Shown here piece after piece: positions 17,459-26,228 of a stretch of 37,074 nucleotides of DNA. Where the stretch lies: assembly GCA_045538305.1 (NCBI GenBank), contig JAZSRC010000095.1, positions 1 through 37,074 of the forward strand. Reading direction: 5' to 3'. Source of the stretch: SFHK01 sp045538305. GTDB lineage: Bacteria; Bacillota; Clostridia; Christensenellales; Aristaeellaceae. Each line of letters starts with the position of its first letter. Positions within the stretch are counted from its first letter, which is position 1. Below the pieces are notes generated by a model that saw only the letters and a list, made by a program, of their open reading frames with translations, had not been told where the DNA came from and made no database searches. Both the position numbers and the translations under genes were made by a program.

Positions 17459-18309
17459 TGCGGTTTCTGACGGCAATTTATAAAAGCATTGCCGGTTATG
17501 TGCTGCGCGTCTCGAAACCCGAAAGGGACGCGCGAGCATTGAAGCTAAATAATGATACCGACCTGCTCAAGATCATTGCCTGTATTGCGATGATTATCGA
17601 TCATATGGGAAAAATGATCTTTCCGGACGCCTATGTGCTGAGGGGGAGCGGAGAACTTGCTTTTTTGTTTCCGGCTGTGAATATCCTGCGCGCGGTCGGA
17701 CGACTTGCCATGCCCATGTTTGCGTATGGAATTGCCGTGGGCGCAGCCTATACCCGAAATGTATTCAAATACGTTTTGCGGCTGCTTCTCATGGGTATAC
17801 TGGTGCACCCGCTGTACATGGAGGCGATGGGGCATGTACCCATCGGCAGCTTTGACTGGGCGGGGAACTTTTACCGGTTGGATCTGATTTTTGAGCATTA
17901 TTATACGGGCAAACTGAACATATTCTTTTCTCTTGCGCTGGGCGCTGCGATTCTCGGCATGATCCGCGCGAAGGCGTTCGTGCCGTCGATTCTGCTTTTT
18001 CTGCTGGCATATCGCCTGAAGGGAGATTTGGATTACGGTATAGACGCCATCGTTCTGATGGGCTTGTTTTATGCATTTCTGGATAAGCCGCTGGCGTCCT
18101 TTATCGCCGTGTTTCTGTTTATGCTGGACTGGGCGATGCCATCCCTCATTACAACAGGAAGAAAGTACGCCGGTACGCAGATCTATGCTATGTGGGCGCT
18201 TGTTTTCATTTATCTTCCCCTCAGAAAGCGATATGTGAAACTGCCGAAATTTGTTTTCTACGCATTTTACCCGGCGCATCTTTTACTGATATACTGTCTG
18301 CAGCTGTAA
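17458..18309 (+). CDS. TraX-family membrane protein
   Basis: A polytopic membrane protein of 283 residues. The segment LLKIIACIAMIIDHMGKM near residues 36-53, then a run of hydrophobic helices with GRLAMPMFAYGIAVG and the terminal YAFYPAHLLLIYCL, is typical of the TraX family. TraX acetylates pilin in F conjugation, but Clostridia homologues stand alone and their substrate is unknown; a cell-surface acylation role is an inference. The start codon overlaps the GH3 stop by one base (TGATG), so translation is coupled to the GH3 gene. There are no conjugation genes nearby, so I do not read it as part of a mobile element. Confidence 0.82.
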   Translation: MRFLTAIYKSIAGYVLRVSKPERDARALKLNNDTDLLKIIACIAMIIDHMGKMIFPDAYVLRGSGELAFLFPAVNILRAVGRLAMPMFAYGIAVGAAYTRNVFKYVLRLLLMGILVHPLYMEAMGHVPIGSFDWAGNFYRLDLIFEHYYTGKLNIFFSLALGAAILGMIRAKAFVPSILLFLLAYRLKGDLDYGIDAIVLMGLFYAFLDKPLASFIAVFLFMLDWAMPSLITTGRKYAGTQIYAMWALVFIYLPLRKRYVKLPKFVFYAFYPAHLLLIYCLQL

Positions 18310-18336
18310 ATATGCGCCATGAAAGGAATGATTGCC

Positions 18337-19638
18337 ATGTACACAAGGGGACTGATTGAGTTTCTGAACGCTTCGCCTACTGCATTTCACGCAATCGATG
18401 AAATTGCGAAAATGCTTGATTCGGCCGGCTTTACCTGCCTTAAAGAATCGGAAAAGTGGAACCTTACGCCCGGCGGAAAGTATTACGTCACGCGCAATCT
18501 ATCTTCCGTTATTGCGTTTATTGCGCCGAAAGACGGAAAGATTGCCCTTCGCATCGCAGCCAGTCATTCTGATTCGCCGGTGTTTAAAATCAAGGAAAAC
18601 GCCGAGATTGATGTGAGAGGGAAGTATATTCAGCTAAACAGCGAAAGGTATGGAGGCATGATTTTTTCATCATGGCTGGATAAGCCGCTCTCCGTAGCCG
18701 GCCGCGTACTTTTAAAAACCGGAAAGGGCCTTTCTACCCGCCTTGTGAATATCGATAAGGATATGCTCGTTATACCCAATGTAGCCATTCATATGAATCG
18801 TTCGGTAAATGATGGCTTTAAGTATAATCCGCAGACGGACCTTTCGCCCCTGTTTGGCGATGCGCGCGCCAAGGGCGCATTCAAAAGGATCATTGCCGAC
18901 AGCGTACAGGCGGAGGAAAAGGATATTCTCGGCAGCGATCTGTATCTGTATTCCCGCGTGAAACCGTCGGTGTGGGGTGTGAACGAAGAGTTTATTTCTG
19001 CCGGAAGGCTCGACGATCTGGAATGCGCATACACCGGTATCACCGCTCTGATGGAAGCGAACGTCGAAAGCGGCATGCCGGTTGCGGCTGTGTTTGACAA
19101 TGAGGAGGTCGGCTCTACTACCAAGCAGGGCGCGGATTCCACCTTCCTTACGGACGTTATCCGCCGCGCGGTGTATGCCCTTGGCGGAGACGAAGAAGCC
19201 TTTATGCGCGCCGCGAGCGCAAGCATGATGCTGTCGTGCGACAATGCGCACGCCATGCATCCCAATCACCCCGAGTTTTCCGATTCAACCAATTGGGTCA
19301 TCATGAATGCAGGCATCGTCATTAAGGAAAGCGCCAATCAGAAGTATACTTCGGACGGCGCATCCAAGGCTGTTTTGCGTGCGATTCTGAATGAAAAGGA
19401 TATTCCGTATCAGTTTTTTGCCAACAGAAGCGATATGCTGGGCGGCGGCACGCTGGGGAACATTTCCAACAGCCATTTCTCTCTGAATACCGTGGATATT
19501 GGCCTTGCGCAGCTGTCCATGCATTCCAGCTGGGAAACCGCGGGTGCGGAAGACGTGCGCCATATGGTTAACGGCGTGAAGGCATTTTTTGAAACGCCTG
19601 TGAGTATGGATGCGGATGGCGAGTTTGCCATTGGCTGA
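18337..19638 (+). CDS. M18-family zinc aminopeptidase
   Basis: A dinuclear zinc aminopeptidase of 433 residues, acting in the cytoplasm on peptides, often with an acidic or neutral N-terminal residue. The metal ligands and catalytic residues are visible: His77 in SHSDSP, Asp226 in RLDDLECAYTG, the Glu pair 256-257 in DNEEVGS, Asp302 in SCDNAHAMHP and His396 in MHSSWE. GGGTLGNIS is also conserved. An ATG at 18319 is in frame, but 18337 has AAAGGA nine bases upstream and gives the usual N-terminus. It sits 27 bases after the TraX-like gene, so probably the third gene of the GH3 operon, with a terminator following. Confidence 0.92.
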   Translation: MYTRGLIEFLNASPTAFHAIDEIAKMLDSAGFTCLKESEKWNLTPGGKYYVTRNLSSVIAFIAPKDGKIALRIAASHSDSPVFKIKENAEIDVRGKYIQLNSERYGGMIFSSWLDKPLSVAGRVLLKTGKGLSTRLVNIDKDMLVIPNVAIHMNRSVNDGFKYNPQTDLSPLFGDARAKGAFKRIIADSVQAEEKDILGSDLYLYSRVKPSVWGVNEEFISAGRLDDLECAYTGITALMEANVESGMPVAAVFDNEEVGSTTKQGADSTFLTDVIRRAVYALGGDEEAFMRAASASMMLSCDNAHAMHPNHPEFSDSTNWVIMNAGIVIKESANQKYTSDGASKAVLRAILNEKDIPYQFFANRSDMLGGGTLGNISNSHFSLNTVDIGLAQLSMHSSWETAGAEDVRHMVNGVKAFFETPVSMDADGEFAIG

Positions 19639-19655
19639 TGAAACAGAAAAGGCGG

Positions 19656-19692
19656 AGGGGGCGCTTGAGGATATAGCGCTCCCGTTGCTTTT
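19656..19692 (+). terminator. Terminator after the M18 aminopeptidase gene
   Basis: GGGGGCGCT (19657-19665) pairs with AGCGCTCCC (19675-19683), with one G-U pair and a 9-base loop, followed by a T-rich GTTGCTTTT. It separates the GH3 operon from the ATP synthase operon. Confidence 0.75.
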
Positions 19693-19766
19693 GACTGGGA
19701 GAAAAATGGTAAAGAATCAATACAAAACCATTTCCAAATTCTGAAAGAGTGTCAAAATTATGTGTA

Positions 19767-19811
19767 TTTAACCCTTTTTTCTGGATTTTGACTTGAATGA
19801 AAAGGGTTAAA
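19767..19811. promoter_or_regulatory. Perfect 12-bp inverted repeat bracketing the atp -35 box
   Basis: TTTAACCCTTTT (19767-19778) and AAAAGGGTTAAA (19800-19811) are exact reverse complements separated by 21 bases. The right arm lies between the -35 and -10 boxes of the atp promoter and the left arm upstream of it. Arm centres are 33 bases apart, about three helical turns, as for a repressor binding two half sites on one face. A second, weaker dyad AAATGGT/ACCATTT is at 19704-19733. Confidence 0.7.
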
Positions 19812-19821
19812 ATAGTATACT
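19793..19821 (+). promoter_or_regulatory. Promoter of the ATP synthase operon
   Basis: TTGAAT (19793-19798), 17 bases, TATACT (19816-19821). It lies 33 bases before the GTG start of atpI and inside any longer version of the atpI frame. Confidence 0.8.
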
Positions 19822-19853
19822 GTAATCAATACTATATAATCGGAGGGAATGCG

Positions 19854-20285
19854 GTGGTAATTCAACCTGCTGTATGGAAGGAAACGCGCCGGATTGCTTA
19901 CGGTGCGCTGTCCTGCATCGTGCTTTTGAATGTAATCGCGCTGATAGCCGGTTGGTTTGACTATGCCGTGCTTTTGGGTTCCGTACTGGGCGGCTTGTGC
20001 GCCGTAGTGTGCTTTTTCCTGCTGGGGTACGAGGTTCAGAAGATCCTTCAGCTGGAGGGCGACGAGGCGGAAAAGCTCAAGCGCGGCAAAAAAATGATGA
20101 GCGCAAGCTATATCAAGCGGCTTGTTATCATGGGTGCGGTGTTTATGGTATCCGTAAAGGTATCCTGCTTCAATTGGGTCGCTACGGCGATCATGCTGGT
20201 TTCTCCAAGAATGGTTGTTATGATTTTCCCTGTTATCGATAGGCTTCGCAAAAAAACTACTGAATTAACGGAAGAAGTGAAGTAA
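19854..20285 (+). CDS. atpI: ATP synthase protein I (AtpI-like)
   Basis: A small membrane protein of 143 residues at the head of the atp operon. AtpI helps assemble the c ring, or in some species carries Mg2+; which applies here is unknown. Four hydrophobic segments are visible (about 15-33, 37-57, 83-98, 104-120) with a charged loop GDEAEKLKRGKKM between the second and third. The start is GTG at 19854, with GGAGGG just upstream; the open frame continues to 19797 but that part covers the promoter, so it is not translated. Sequence is poorly conserved in this family, and position is the main support. Four bases separate it from atpB. Confidence 0.8.
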   Translation: MVIQPAVWKETRRIAYGALSCIVLLNVIALIAGWFDYAVLLGSVLGGLCAVVCFFLLGYEVQKILQLEGDEAEKLKRGKKMMSASYIKRLVIMGAVFMVSVKVSCFNWVATAIMLVSPRMVVMIFPVIDRLRKKTTELTEEVK

Positions 20286-20289
20286 ATCC

Positions 20290-21030
20290 ATGGACGTCCA
20301 GATTACCGGTGCAAAAATACTCTTTAATATTGGCGGCGTCGTGATTACGGAGACCGTCGTTAATACGTGGATCGTAATGCTTCTGCTCACGCTGTTCTGC
20401 TTTATCATTACCCGTAATCTGAAGGTGCGTCCCACATCGCGCCGTCAGCTGATTGCCGAGTTTATCGTGAAAACGTTCAACAATCTGGTAAAAGGCAATA
20501 TGCTGCCGCAGTTCAGCAACTATGCGCCTCTGGTTGCCGGCGTTATGCTGATGAGCGCGCTGTGCAGTCTTTCGGGGCTTACGGGCATTTATGCGCCGAC
20601 AGCTGATCTTTCTACGCTCATTGCCTGGGCGGTGGTTGTATTTGTGCTGATTACCTTTAACAAAATCAAGTATGGCGGCCTCGGCGGTTATCTGAAGGGC
20701 TATCTGGAGCCCATTCCCGTTATGCTTCCGATCAATATTATCAGTGAAATCGCAACGCCGGTTTCCATGGCGTTCCGTCATTTCGGTAACGTCGCATCAG
20801 GCGTAGTTGTTATGACTCTTTTGAACGGCGCTATGGGCGCGTTCTCCAAAATGCTTTTCGGAGCGATTCCCGGCGAGGTCGGCGGCTTGCTTTCCCAGAT
20901 CCCGATTCTCCGGGTGGGTGTTCCGGCAATTTTCTCTTTGTATTTTGACGTATTCTCCGGTTGCATTCAGGCGTTTTTATTCTCGATGCTGACGATGGCA
21001 TATGTGTCCTCGGCTGCTGCGAGTGAATAA
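20290..21030 (+). CDS. atpB: F1Fo ATP synthase subunit a
   Basis: The stator channel subunit of the Fo membrane sector, 246 residues and strongly hydrophobic. The essential arginine facing the c ring is Arg163 in SMAFRHFGNVASG, matching the family R-x-FGN pattern. Membrane helices fill most of the sequence. No strong ribosome site is visible in the four bases after atpI, so it may depend on translational coupling (GAAGAAGTGAAG is the nearest purine stretch). The ion carried is discussed under the c subunit. Confidence 0.95.
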   Translation: MDVQITGAKILFNIGGVVITETVVNTWIVMLLLTLFCFIITRNLKVRPTSRRQLIAEFIVKTFNNLVKGNMLPQFSNYAPLVAGVMLMSALCSLSGLTGIYAPTADLSTLIAWAVVVFVLITFNKIKYGGLGGYLKGYLEPIPVMLPINIISEIATPVSMAFRHFGNVASGVVVMTLLNGAMGAFSKMLFGAIPGEVGGLLSQIPILRVGVPAIFSLYFDVFSGCIQAFLFSMLTMAYVSSAAASE

Positions 21031-21070
21031 AATAATTTAATTTAATTACATTGTTGGAGGTTGACACAAA

Positions 21071-21349
21071 ATGGATCAAGAGATGATGAAGACTCTTTCG
21101 AAGGCAATTGTTCTGGGCTGCTCTGCACTGGGCGCCGGTATCGCGATGGTCGCTGGCCTCGGTCCTGGTATCGGAGAAGGTAACGCGGTAGCCAAAGCAC
21201 TCGAAGCCATCGGCCGTCAGCCGGAAGCCAAGAGCGCTGTTACTTCCACCATGATTCTGGGTGTTGCTATGGCGGAGACCACCGGTATCTACTCTCTGAT
21301 CGTTGCACTGATTCTGCTGTTCGTCAACCCGCTGGTTGGAAAACTCTGA
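21071..21349 (+). CDS. atpE: F1Fo ATP synthase subunit c, two-carboxylate Na+-type site
   Basis: The rotor-ring subunit, a two-helix hairpin of 92 residues joined by the polar loop RQPEAKS (49-55). The ion-binding Glu69 lies in AMAETTGIYSL, followed by Thr70 and Tyr74, equivalent to the E65-S66-Y70 set of Na+ rings. On helix 1, Glu36 in GIGEGNA occupies the place of the Gln32 ligand in Ilyobacter; the spacing to Glu69 is 33 in both. A Glu at both places is the arrangement described for the Fusobacterium nucleatum Na+ ring. I infer Na+ coupling. A TTGGAGG ribosome site gives strong translation, as needed for a subunit present in many copies. Confidence 0.96.
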   Translation: MDQEMMKTLSKAIVLGCSALGAGIAMVAGLGPGIGEGNAVAKALEAIGRQPEAKSAVTSTMILGVAMAETTGIYSLIVALILLFVNPLVGKL

Positions 21350-21383
21350 TCAATAAAGTAATACAAAGCAGGAGTGACGATCA

Positions 21384-21893
21384 ATGCCGGGAGATGTTCA
21401 GGAATTTGTATCCATCGTACCGTGGACTATCATATTCCAGATCTGTAATTTATTCCTGATCGTGCTGATTCTCAAGAAGGTCCTGTTTAAGCCCGTCATG
21501 AATATGCTCAAAGCCCGTCAGGACGAGGTAGACGGCATTTACGCCGACGCCGACCAGGCAAGGGATGAGGCCAACAGGCTCAAGGAAACCTATGATGAAC
21601 GCATGCAGCAGGCGCGTAGCGAAGCCGACGCGCTTGTGAAGAACGCCACCATCACCGCCCAGAAGCGCGGCGATGAAATTGTGGAGTCTGCCAAGGACGA
21701 AGCCGCCCATCTGCGCCGTAAGGCTGAGGACGATATCCAACAGCAGAAACGCAAGGCGTTCCAGGAGGTTAAGACACAGCTTGCGGATATGGCCATGGAT
21801 ATCGCGGAGAAGATGGTTGGCCGCGAACTTTCCGCCTCTGATAACGATCAGCTGGTGGAGGATTTTCTTAAGAACGCAGGTGATGGCAAGTGA
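21384..21893 (+). CDS. atpF: F1Fo ATP synthase subunit b
   Basis: The peripheral stalk subunit, 169 residues: one N-terminal membrane helix (about 9-29, IVPWTIIFQICNLFLIVLIL), then a long charged alpha-helical domain with coiled-coil character that dimerises and holds the delta subunit. Family length is normal and there is only one b gene, so b forms a homodimer. The ribosome site AGGAGTGAC precedes the ATG. Its stop overlaps the atpH GTG by four bases (GTGA). Confidence 0.95.
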   Translation: MPGDVQEFVSIVPWTIIFQICNLFLIVLILKKVLFKPVMNMLKARQDEVDGIYADADQARDEANRLKETYDERMQQARSEADALVKNATITAQKRGDEIVESAKDEAAHLRRKAEDDIQQQKRKAFQEVKTQLADMAMDIAEKMVGRELSASDNDQLVEDFLKNAGDGK

Positions 21894-22426
21894 CGAGCTT
21901 TGCCAACGAATACGGCGACGGGTTGTATATCCTTGCGCGTGAAGAGCGGCTGGAATGGAAAATTCTGGATCAGGCGGAAATGGTGGAAAAAAGCTTTCGC
22001 CAGTTTCCGGATTTTCTGTCGCTGCTTGATATCAGAACCATACCGCTTGCCGAGCGTGAGGAAGTTATCAAAAAAGCGTTCGAAGGGCAGATACACGTGT
22101 ATCTCCTGAATTTCCTGATGCTGCTTGTGAAAAGGGGCGGCATAAGGGAGTTTTCTGCGTGCATTCAGCGGTTCAGAGACGATTACTACCGCGACAACAA
22201 TATTTCCCTTGCGACTGTTTCCACCGTGCGTCCTCTGACTGCAGGGCAGAAACAGAAGATTACGGATAAGCTTTCGCGGATGACAGGCCGAAAGATCATT
22301 CTTTCCGAGCGCGTGGATCCGTCCCTGATTGGAGGAATCTGCGTGGATGTGGATGGCCGCCGCATCGATAATACCATCAAAACCCGCATGGCGCTTCTCA
22401 GAAGAAGCCTGAATGCGGACGCCTGA
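21890..22426 (+). CDS. atpH: F1Fo ATP synthase subunit delta
   Basis: The subunit linking the top of F1 to the b stalk, 178 residues. The N-terminal helical part (ANEYGDGLYILAREE) and the C-terminal VDPSLIGGICVDVDGRRIDNTIKTRM carry the OSCP/delta signature. The start is GTG at 21890 within the atpF stop, with AGGTGA in front; this fits translational coupling. Confidence 0.94.
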   Translation: MTSFANEYGDGLYILAREERLEWKILDQAEMVEKSFRQFPDFLSLLDIRTIPLAEREEVIKKAFEGQIHVYLLNFLMLLVKRGGIREFSACIQRFRDDYYRDNNISLATVSTVRPLTAGQKQKITDKLSRMTGRKIILSERVDPSLIGGICVDVDGRRIDNTIKTRMALLRRSLNADA

Positions 22427-22445
22427 TGTTAGGGGGACGAGAGAC

Positions 22446-23963
22446 ATGCAGCTCAGACCCGAGGAAATATCTCGGATAATTAAAGAACAAATCAAAAACT
22501 ACCAAACGAAGATTACGCAGGCGGAAACCGGCAGCGTTATTCTGGTTGGCGACGGTATTGCCCGCGTTTCGGGCCTTGACTCCGTTATGGCCAACGAGCT
22601 TGTCAGGTTTTCTACCGGCGCCTATGGCATGGCAATGAACCTTGAAGAAAACTCGGTTGCCGTCGTACTTCTCGGTGAAGACGAGGGTATCAGCGAGGGC
22701 ACCAGCGTAGAACGCACGGGCAAGGTCGTTTCCGTTCCTGTAGGCGATAAGATGATCGGCCGCGTTGTCAACGCACTGGGCTTGCCGGTAGACGGCAAGG
22801 GCCCTATTGATGCAACCGAGACGCGCCCCATCGAGCGCAATGCTCCGGGCATCATTGAAAGAAAGAGCGTCAGCGTGCCGCTTCAAACCGGTATCAAGGC
22901 GATCGACTCCATGATTCCGATCGGACGCGGTCAGCGCGAGCTTATCATCGGCGACCGTCAGACCGGTAAGACTACCATAGCGCTTGACACCATCATCAAC
23001 CAGAAGGGTCAGGATGTTATCTGCATTTATGTTGCCATCGGACAGAAGCAGTCTACCGTAGCGCAGCTGGTGGATACTCTTACGCAGGCCGGCGCTATGG
23101 ACTACACCATCGTAGTTTCTGCTACCGCCTCCGAAATGGCTCCCATGCAGTACATTGCGCCGTATTCCGGCTGCGCAATGGGCGAATACTTCATGGATCA
23201 GGGCAAGGATGTGCTCGTAATTTACGACGATCTTTCCAAGCATGCCGTTGCGTACCGCGCGCTTTCCCTTTTGATCCGTCGTCCTCCGGGACGCGAGGCC
23301 TATCCGGGCGATGTATTCTATCTGCATTCCCGACTTCTGGAGCGTGCGGCTCGCGTGGCTCCGGAATACGGCGGAGGATCGCTTACGGCGCTTCCGATTA
23401 TCGAAACGCAGGCCGGCGACGTATCGGCATATATTCCCACCAATGTTATTTCCATTACCGACGGACAGATATTCCTTGAAACGGAACTTTTCCATTCCGG
23501 TATCATGCCCGCCGTCAACCCCGGTATCTCCGTATCCCGCGTAGGCGGAAATGCGCAGATCAAGGCGATGAAGAAGGTTTCCGGTACGCTCAAGCTGCTC
23601 TACAGTCAGTACCGTGAACTTCAGTCCTTCGCGCAGTTCGGAAGCGATCTTGACGCTGATACCAGAGCGCGTCTGCGCCAGGGCGAGCGCATTGTTGAAA
23701 TTCTCAAGCAGAATAAAAACGCGCCCGTTAAGGTAGAGGATCAGGTTGCAATCCTGTATGCCGTAACCCGCAACTTCCTGACCGATATCAGACTTGAGGA
23801 CGTGAAGGAATACGAGAAGGGTTTGTTTGAGCGCATGAACGCCCAGCATCAGGATATTCTGGAAGAAATCCGCAAGACCGGCAATCTGTCTGCCGAGGCT
23901 GATAAGGCGTTGGCTGATGCAATTCAAGCCTACACGAAAGATTTTCTGAAGCAGAGGCAGTAA
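22446..23963 (+). CDS. atpA: F1Fo ATP synthase subunit alpha
   Basis: The non-catalytic nucleotide-binding subunit of F1, 505 residues, normal length. The P-loop GDRQTGKTT lies at 169-177 and the family signature PAVNPGISVSRVG around 358-370. The frame extends upstream to 22413, but that would overlap atpH; the ATG at 22446 with AGGGGGACGAG upstream gives the standard MQLRPEEISRIIKEQI start. Confidence 0.97.
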   Translation: MQLRPEEISRIIKEQIKNYQTKITQAETGSVILVGDGIARVSGLDSVMANELVRFSTGAYGMAMNLEENSVAVVLLGEDEGISEGTSVERTGKVVSVPVGDKMIGRVVNALGLPVDGKGPIDATETRPIERNAPGIIERKSVSVPLQTGIKAIDSMIPIGRGQRELIIGDRQTGKTTIALDTIINQKGQDVICIYVAIGQKQSTVAQLVDTLTQAGAMDYTIVVSATASEMAPMQYIAPYSGCAMGEYFMDQGKDVLVIYDDLSKHAVAYRALSLLIRRPPGREAYPGDVFYLHSRLLERAARVAPEYGGGSLTALPIIETQAGDVSAYIPTNVISITDGQIFLETELFHSGIMPAVNPGISVSRVGGNAQIKAMKKVSGTLKLLYSQYRELQSFAQFGSDLDADTRARLRQGERIVEILKQNKNAPVKVEDQVAILYAVTRNFLTDIRLEDVKEYEKGLFERMNAQHQDILEEIRKTGNLSAEADKALADAIQAYTKDFLKQRQ

Positions 23964-23975
23964 GGAGGCGCGGAC

Positions 23976-24821
23976 ATGGCCGGAGCGTCCATGAAGGACA
24001 TTAAAAGGCGCATCCGAAGCGTTGAAAGCACCATGCAGATCACTAAGGCGATGCAGCTGGTGGCTTCCTCCAAGCTTCGCCGCGCACGCGACGGTATGGA
24101 AAGCAGCAAGCCGTTTTTTCAGATAGCCGATCAGGCAATTAATGACATTGCCCGTTACGGCGCGGCGGAAATAAACGCCAAATATCTGAAAAAAGGCGAA
24201 AGTGGAAAAACTTTGTATATCGTGCTTGCCGGTGACCGCGGCCTTGCGGGCGGCTATAACGCCAACATATTCAAGTGCGTTTCGGAAGATGCAAACGGAC
24301 AGGATTTCGAAGTACTTCCGGTGGGTAAAAAGGCGCTTGAACGCTACCGCATGGCGGGAAAAGAGATTGTTTCAGATGTGTATTCCAAAATTGAGGGCTT
24401 TCAGGTATCGCAGGCCTTTGCGATTGGCGAAATGGTAAAGGTAGGCTTTGTTTCAGGCAGATGGTCTGAAATCAAGCTTGTGTATACCAACTTTGCTTCC
24501 ATGCTTTCTCAGGAAGCCAGATTGGAAGAAATGCTGCCCATTACGCTTCCTGAGGGCAAGCGCCCTTTGGAGCAGATGATTATCGAACCCGATGCACAAC
24601 GGCTTTTTGACGAGGCGGTCCGGATTTATTTATCCGGTCTTGTGTTCTCCGCTACGCGAAACGCTTTTGCCAGCGAGCTCGCCGCTCGCCGCACGGCAAT
24701 GGATAATGCCACGCGCAATGCGGGAGAAATGATCGAAAGCCTGAAGCTGAACTATAACCGTGCGCGCCAGGGCGCAATTACGCAGGAATTGACGGAAATT
24801 GTCGCAGGAGCGGAGCATTAG
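23976..24821 (+). CDS. atpG: F1Fo ATP synthase subunit gamma
   Basis: The rotating central shaft of F1, 281 residues. The N-terminal helix MKDIKRRIRSVESTMQITKA and the C-terminal coiled-coil helix ending in NRARQGAITQELTEIVAGAE are the conserved ends of the family. TAAGGAGGCG overlaps the atpA stop as ribosome site. A second in-frame ATG follows five codons later and is equally possible as the translation start. Confidence 0.96.
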   Translation: MAGASMKDIKRRIRSVESTMQITKAMQLVASSKLRRARDGMESSKPFFQIADQAINDIARYGAAEINAKYLKKGESGKTLYIVLAGDRGLAGGYNANIFKCVSEDANGQDFEVLPVGKKALERYRMAGKEIVSDVYSKIEGFQVSQAFAIGEMVKVGFVSGRWSEIKLVYTNFASMLSQEARLEEMLPITLPEGKRPLEQMIIEPDAQRLFDEAVRIYLSGLVFSATRNAFASELAARRTAMDNATRNAGEMIESLKLNYNRARQGAITQELTEIVAGAEH

Positions 24822-24836
24822 GAAGGGTGTTAAGAC

Positions 24837-26225
24837 ATGAATACTGGAACCGTTGTTCAGGTCATCGGGCCGGTTGTTGACGTTCGGTTTGCCGACGGTC
24901 AGCTCCCCGAAATGCTGAACGCTATCACTGTGGAATTCAGCGGCCGAAAGCTGACTTGCGAAGTTGCGCAGCATATCGGAGACAACACTGTGCGCTGCAT
25001 TTCCATGAATTCGACCGACGGCCTTCAGAGAGGTGCTCAGGCGGTCGATACAGGCGCGCCGATTCAGGTGCCCGTTGGAAAGGAATGCCTTGGCCGTATC
25101 TTTAACTTGCTGGGAGAAGCGATTGATAATAAGCCCAATCCCGAAACCGAAGAAAAGTGGCCCATCCATCGTCCCGCCCCTTCCTACGAGGAGCAGGAAA
25201 CCTCTACCGAGATTCTGGAAACCGGTATCAAGGTTATCGATCTGATTGCCCCTTATGCCAAGGGCGGTAAGATTGGCCTGTTCGGCGGCGCCGGTGTTGG
25301 CAAAACCGTTATCATTATGGAGCTTATTAACAACATTGCCAAGCAGCACGGCGGTATTTCCGTATTTGCCGGCGTAGGCGAGCGTACCCGTGAGGGCAAT
25401 GACCTCTATAATGAAATGAAGGAATCCGGCGTTCTGAACAAGACCGCGCTTGTTTACGGCCAGATGAACGAACCGCCGGGAGCACGTATGCGCGTAGGCC
25501 TTTCCGGCCTTACCATGGCAGAGTATTTCCGTGACCAGGAGAATCAGGATGTTCTTCTGTTCATCGACAATATTTTCCGCTTTACCCAGGCGGGCAGCGA
25601 GGTTTCCGCGCTGCTGGGCCGTATGCCCAGCGCTGTAGGCTATCAGCCAACGCTCGCCACTGAAATGGGTGCTTTGCAGGAGAGAATCACCTCTACCCGC
25701 AAAGGTTCCATTACATCCGTTCAGGCTGTATATGTACCTGCGGACGACCTGACCGACCCTGCGCCCGCAACTACGTTTGCGCATCTTGACGCTACTACGG
25801 TTCTTAGCAGAAATATTGCTTCTCTGGGTATTTACCCCGCCGTCGATCCGCTGGATTCCACCAGCCGTATCCTGACGCCCGAGGTAATCGGTCAGGAGCA
25901 CTACGACGTTGCACGCGCTGTACAGGGCATTCTGCAGAGATATAAGGAGCTTCAGGATATTATCGCGATCATGGGTATGGATGAACTTTCCGAAGAGGAT
26001 AAGCTGATCGTAGCGCGCGCACGTAAGGTACAGCGCTTCCTCAGCCAGCCCTTCTCCGTTGCCGAGCAGTTTACAGGTATGGAAGGTAAGTACGTACCGC
26101 TGAAGGAAACGCTGCGCGGCTTTAAGGAGATCATCGAAGGCAAGCATGACGACCTGCCCGAAAGTGCGTTCTTGTTTGCAGGAACGATTGAGGATGTTAT
26201 TGAAAAGGCCAAAAAAGGAGCATGA
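24837..26225 (+). CDS. atpD: F1Fo ATP synthase subunit beta
   Basis: The catalytic subunit of F1, 462 residues. The P-loop GGAGVGKT is near residue 150, GERTREGNDLY (catalytic Glu) follows, and the signature PAVDPLDSTS and the DELSEEDKLIVARARK region near the C-terminus are intact. GGAAGGGTG precedes the ATG. Three bases separate it from atpC. Confidence 0.98.
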   Translation: MNTGTVVQVIGPVVDVRFADGQLPEMLNAITVEFSGRKLTCEVAQHIGDNTVRCISMNSTDGLQRGAQAVDTGAPIQVPVGKECLGRIFNLLGEAIDNKPNPETEEKWPIHRPAPSYEEQETSTEILETGIKVIDLIAPYAKGGKIGLFGGAGVGKTVIIMELINNIAKQHGGISVFAGVGERTREGNDLYNEMKESGVLNKTALVYGQMNEPPGARMRVGLSGLTMAEYFRDQENQDVLLFIDNIFRFTQAGSEVSALLGRMPSAVGYQPTLATEMGALQERITSTRKGSITSVQAVYVPADDLTDPAPATTFAHLDATTVLSRNIASLGIYPAVDPLDSTSRILTPEVIGQEHYDVARAVQGILQRYKELQDIIAIMGMDELSEEDKLIVARARKVQRFLSQPFSVAEQFTGMEGKYVPLKETLRGFKEIIEGKHDDLPESAFLFAGTIEDVIEKAKKGA

Positions 26226-26228
26226 CGC

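Noticed and set aside
17458..18309. TraX-like gene as a sign of a conjugative element
   Set aside because: No relaxase, type IV secretion or integrase gene is near, and the gene is translationally coupled to a glycosidase.
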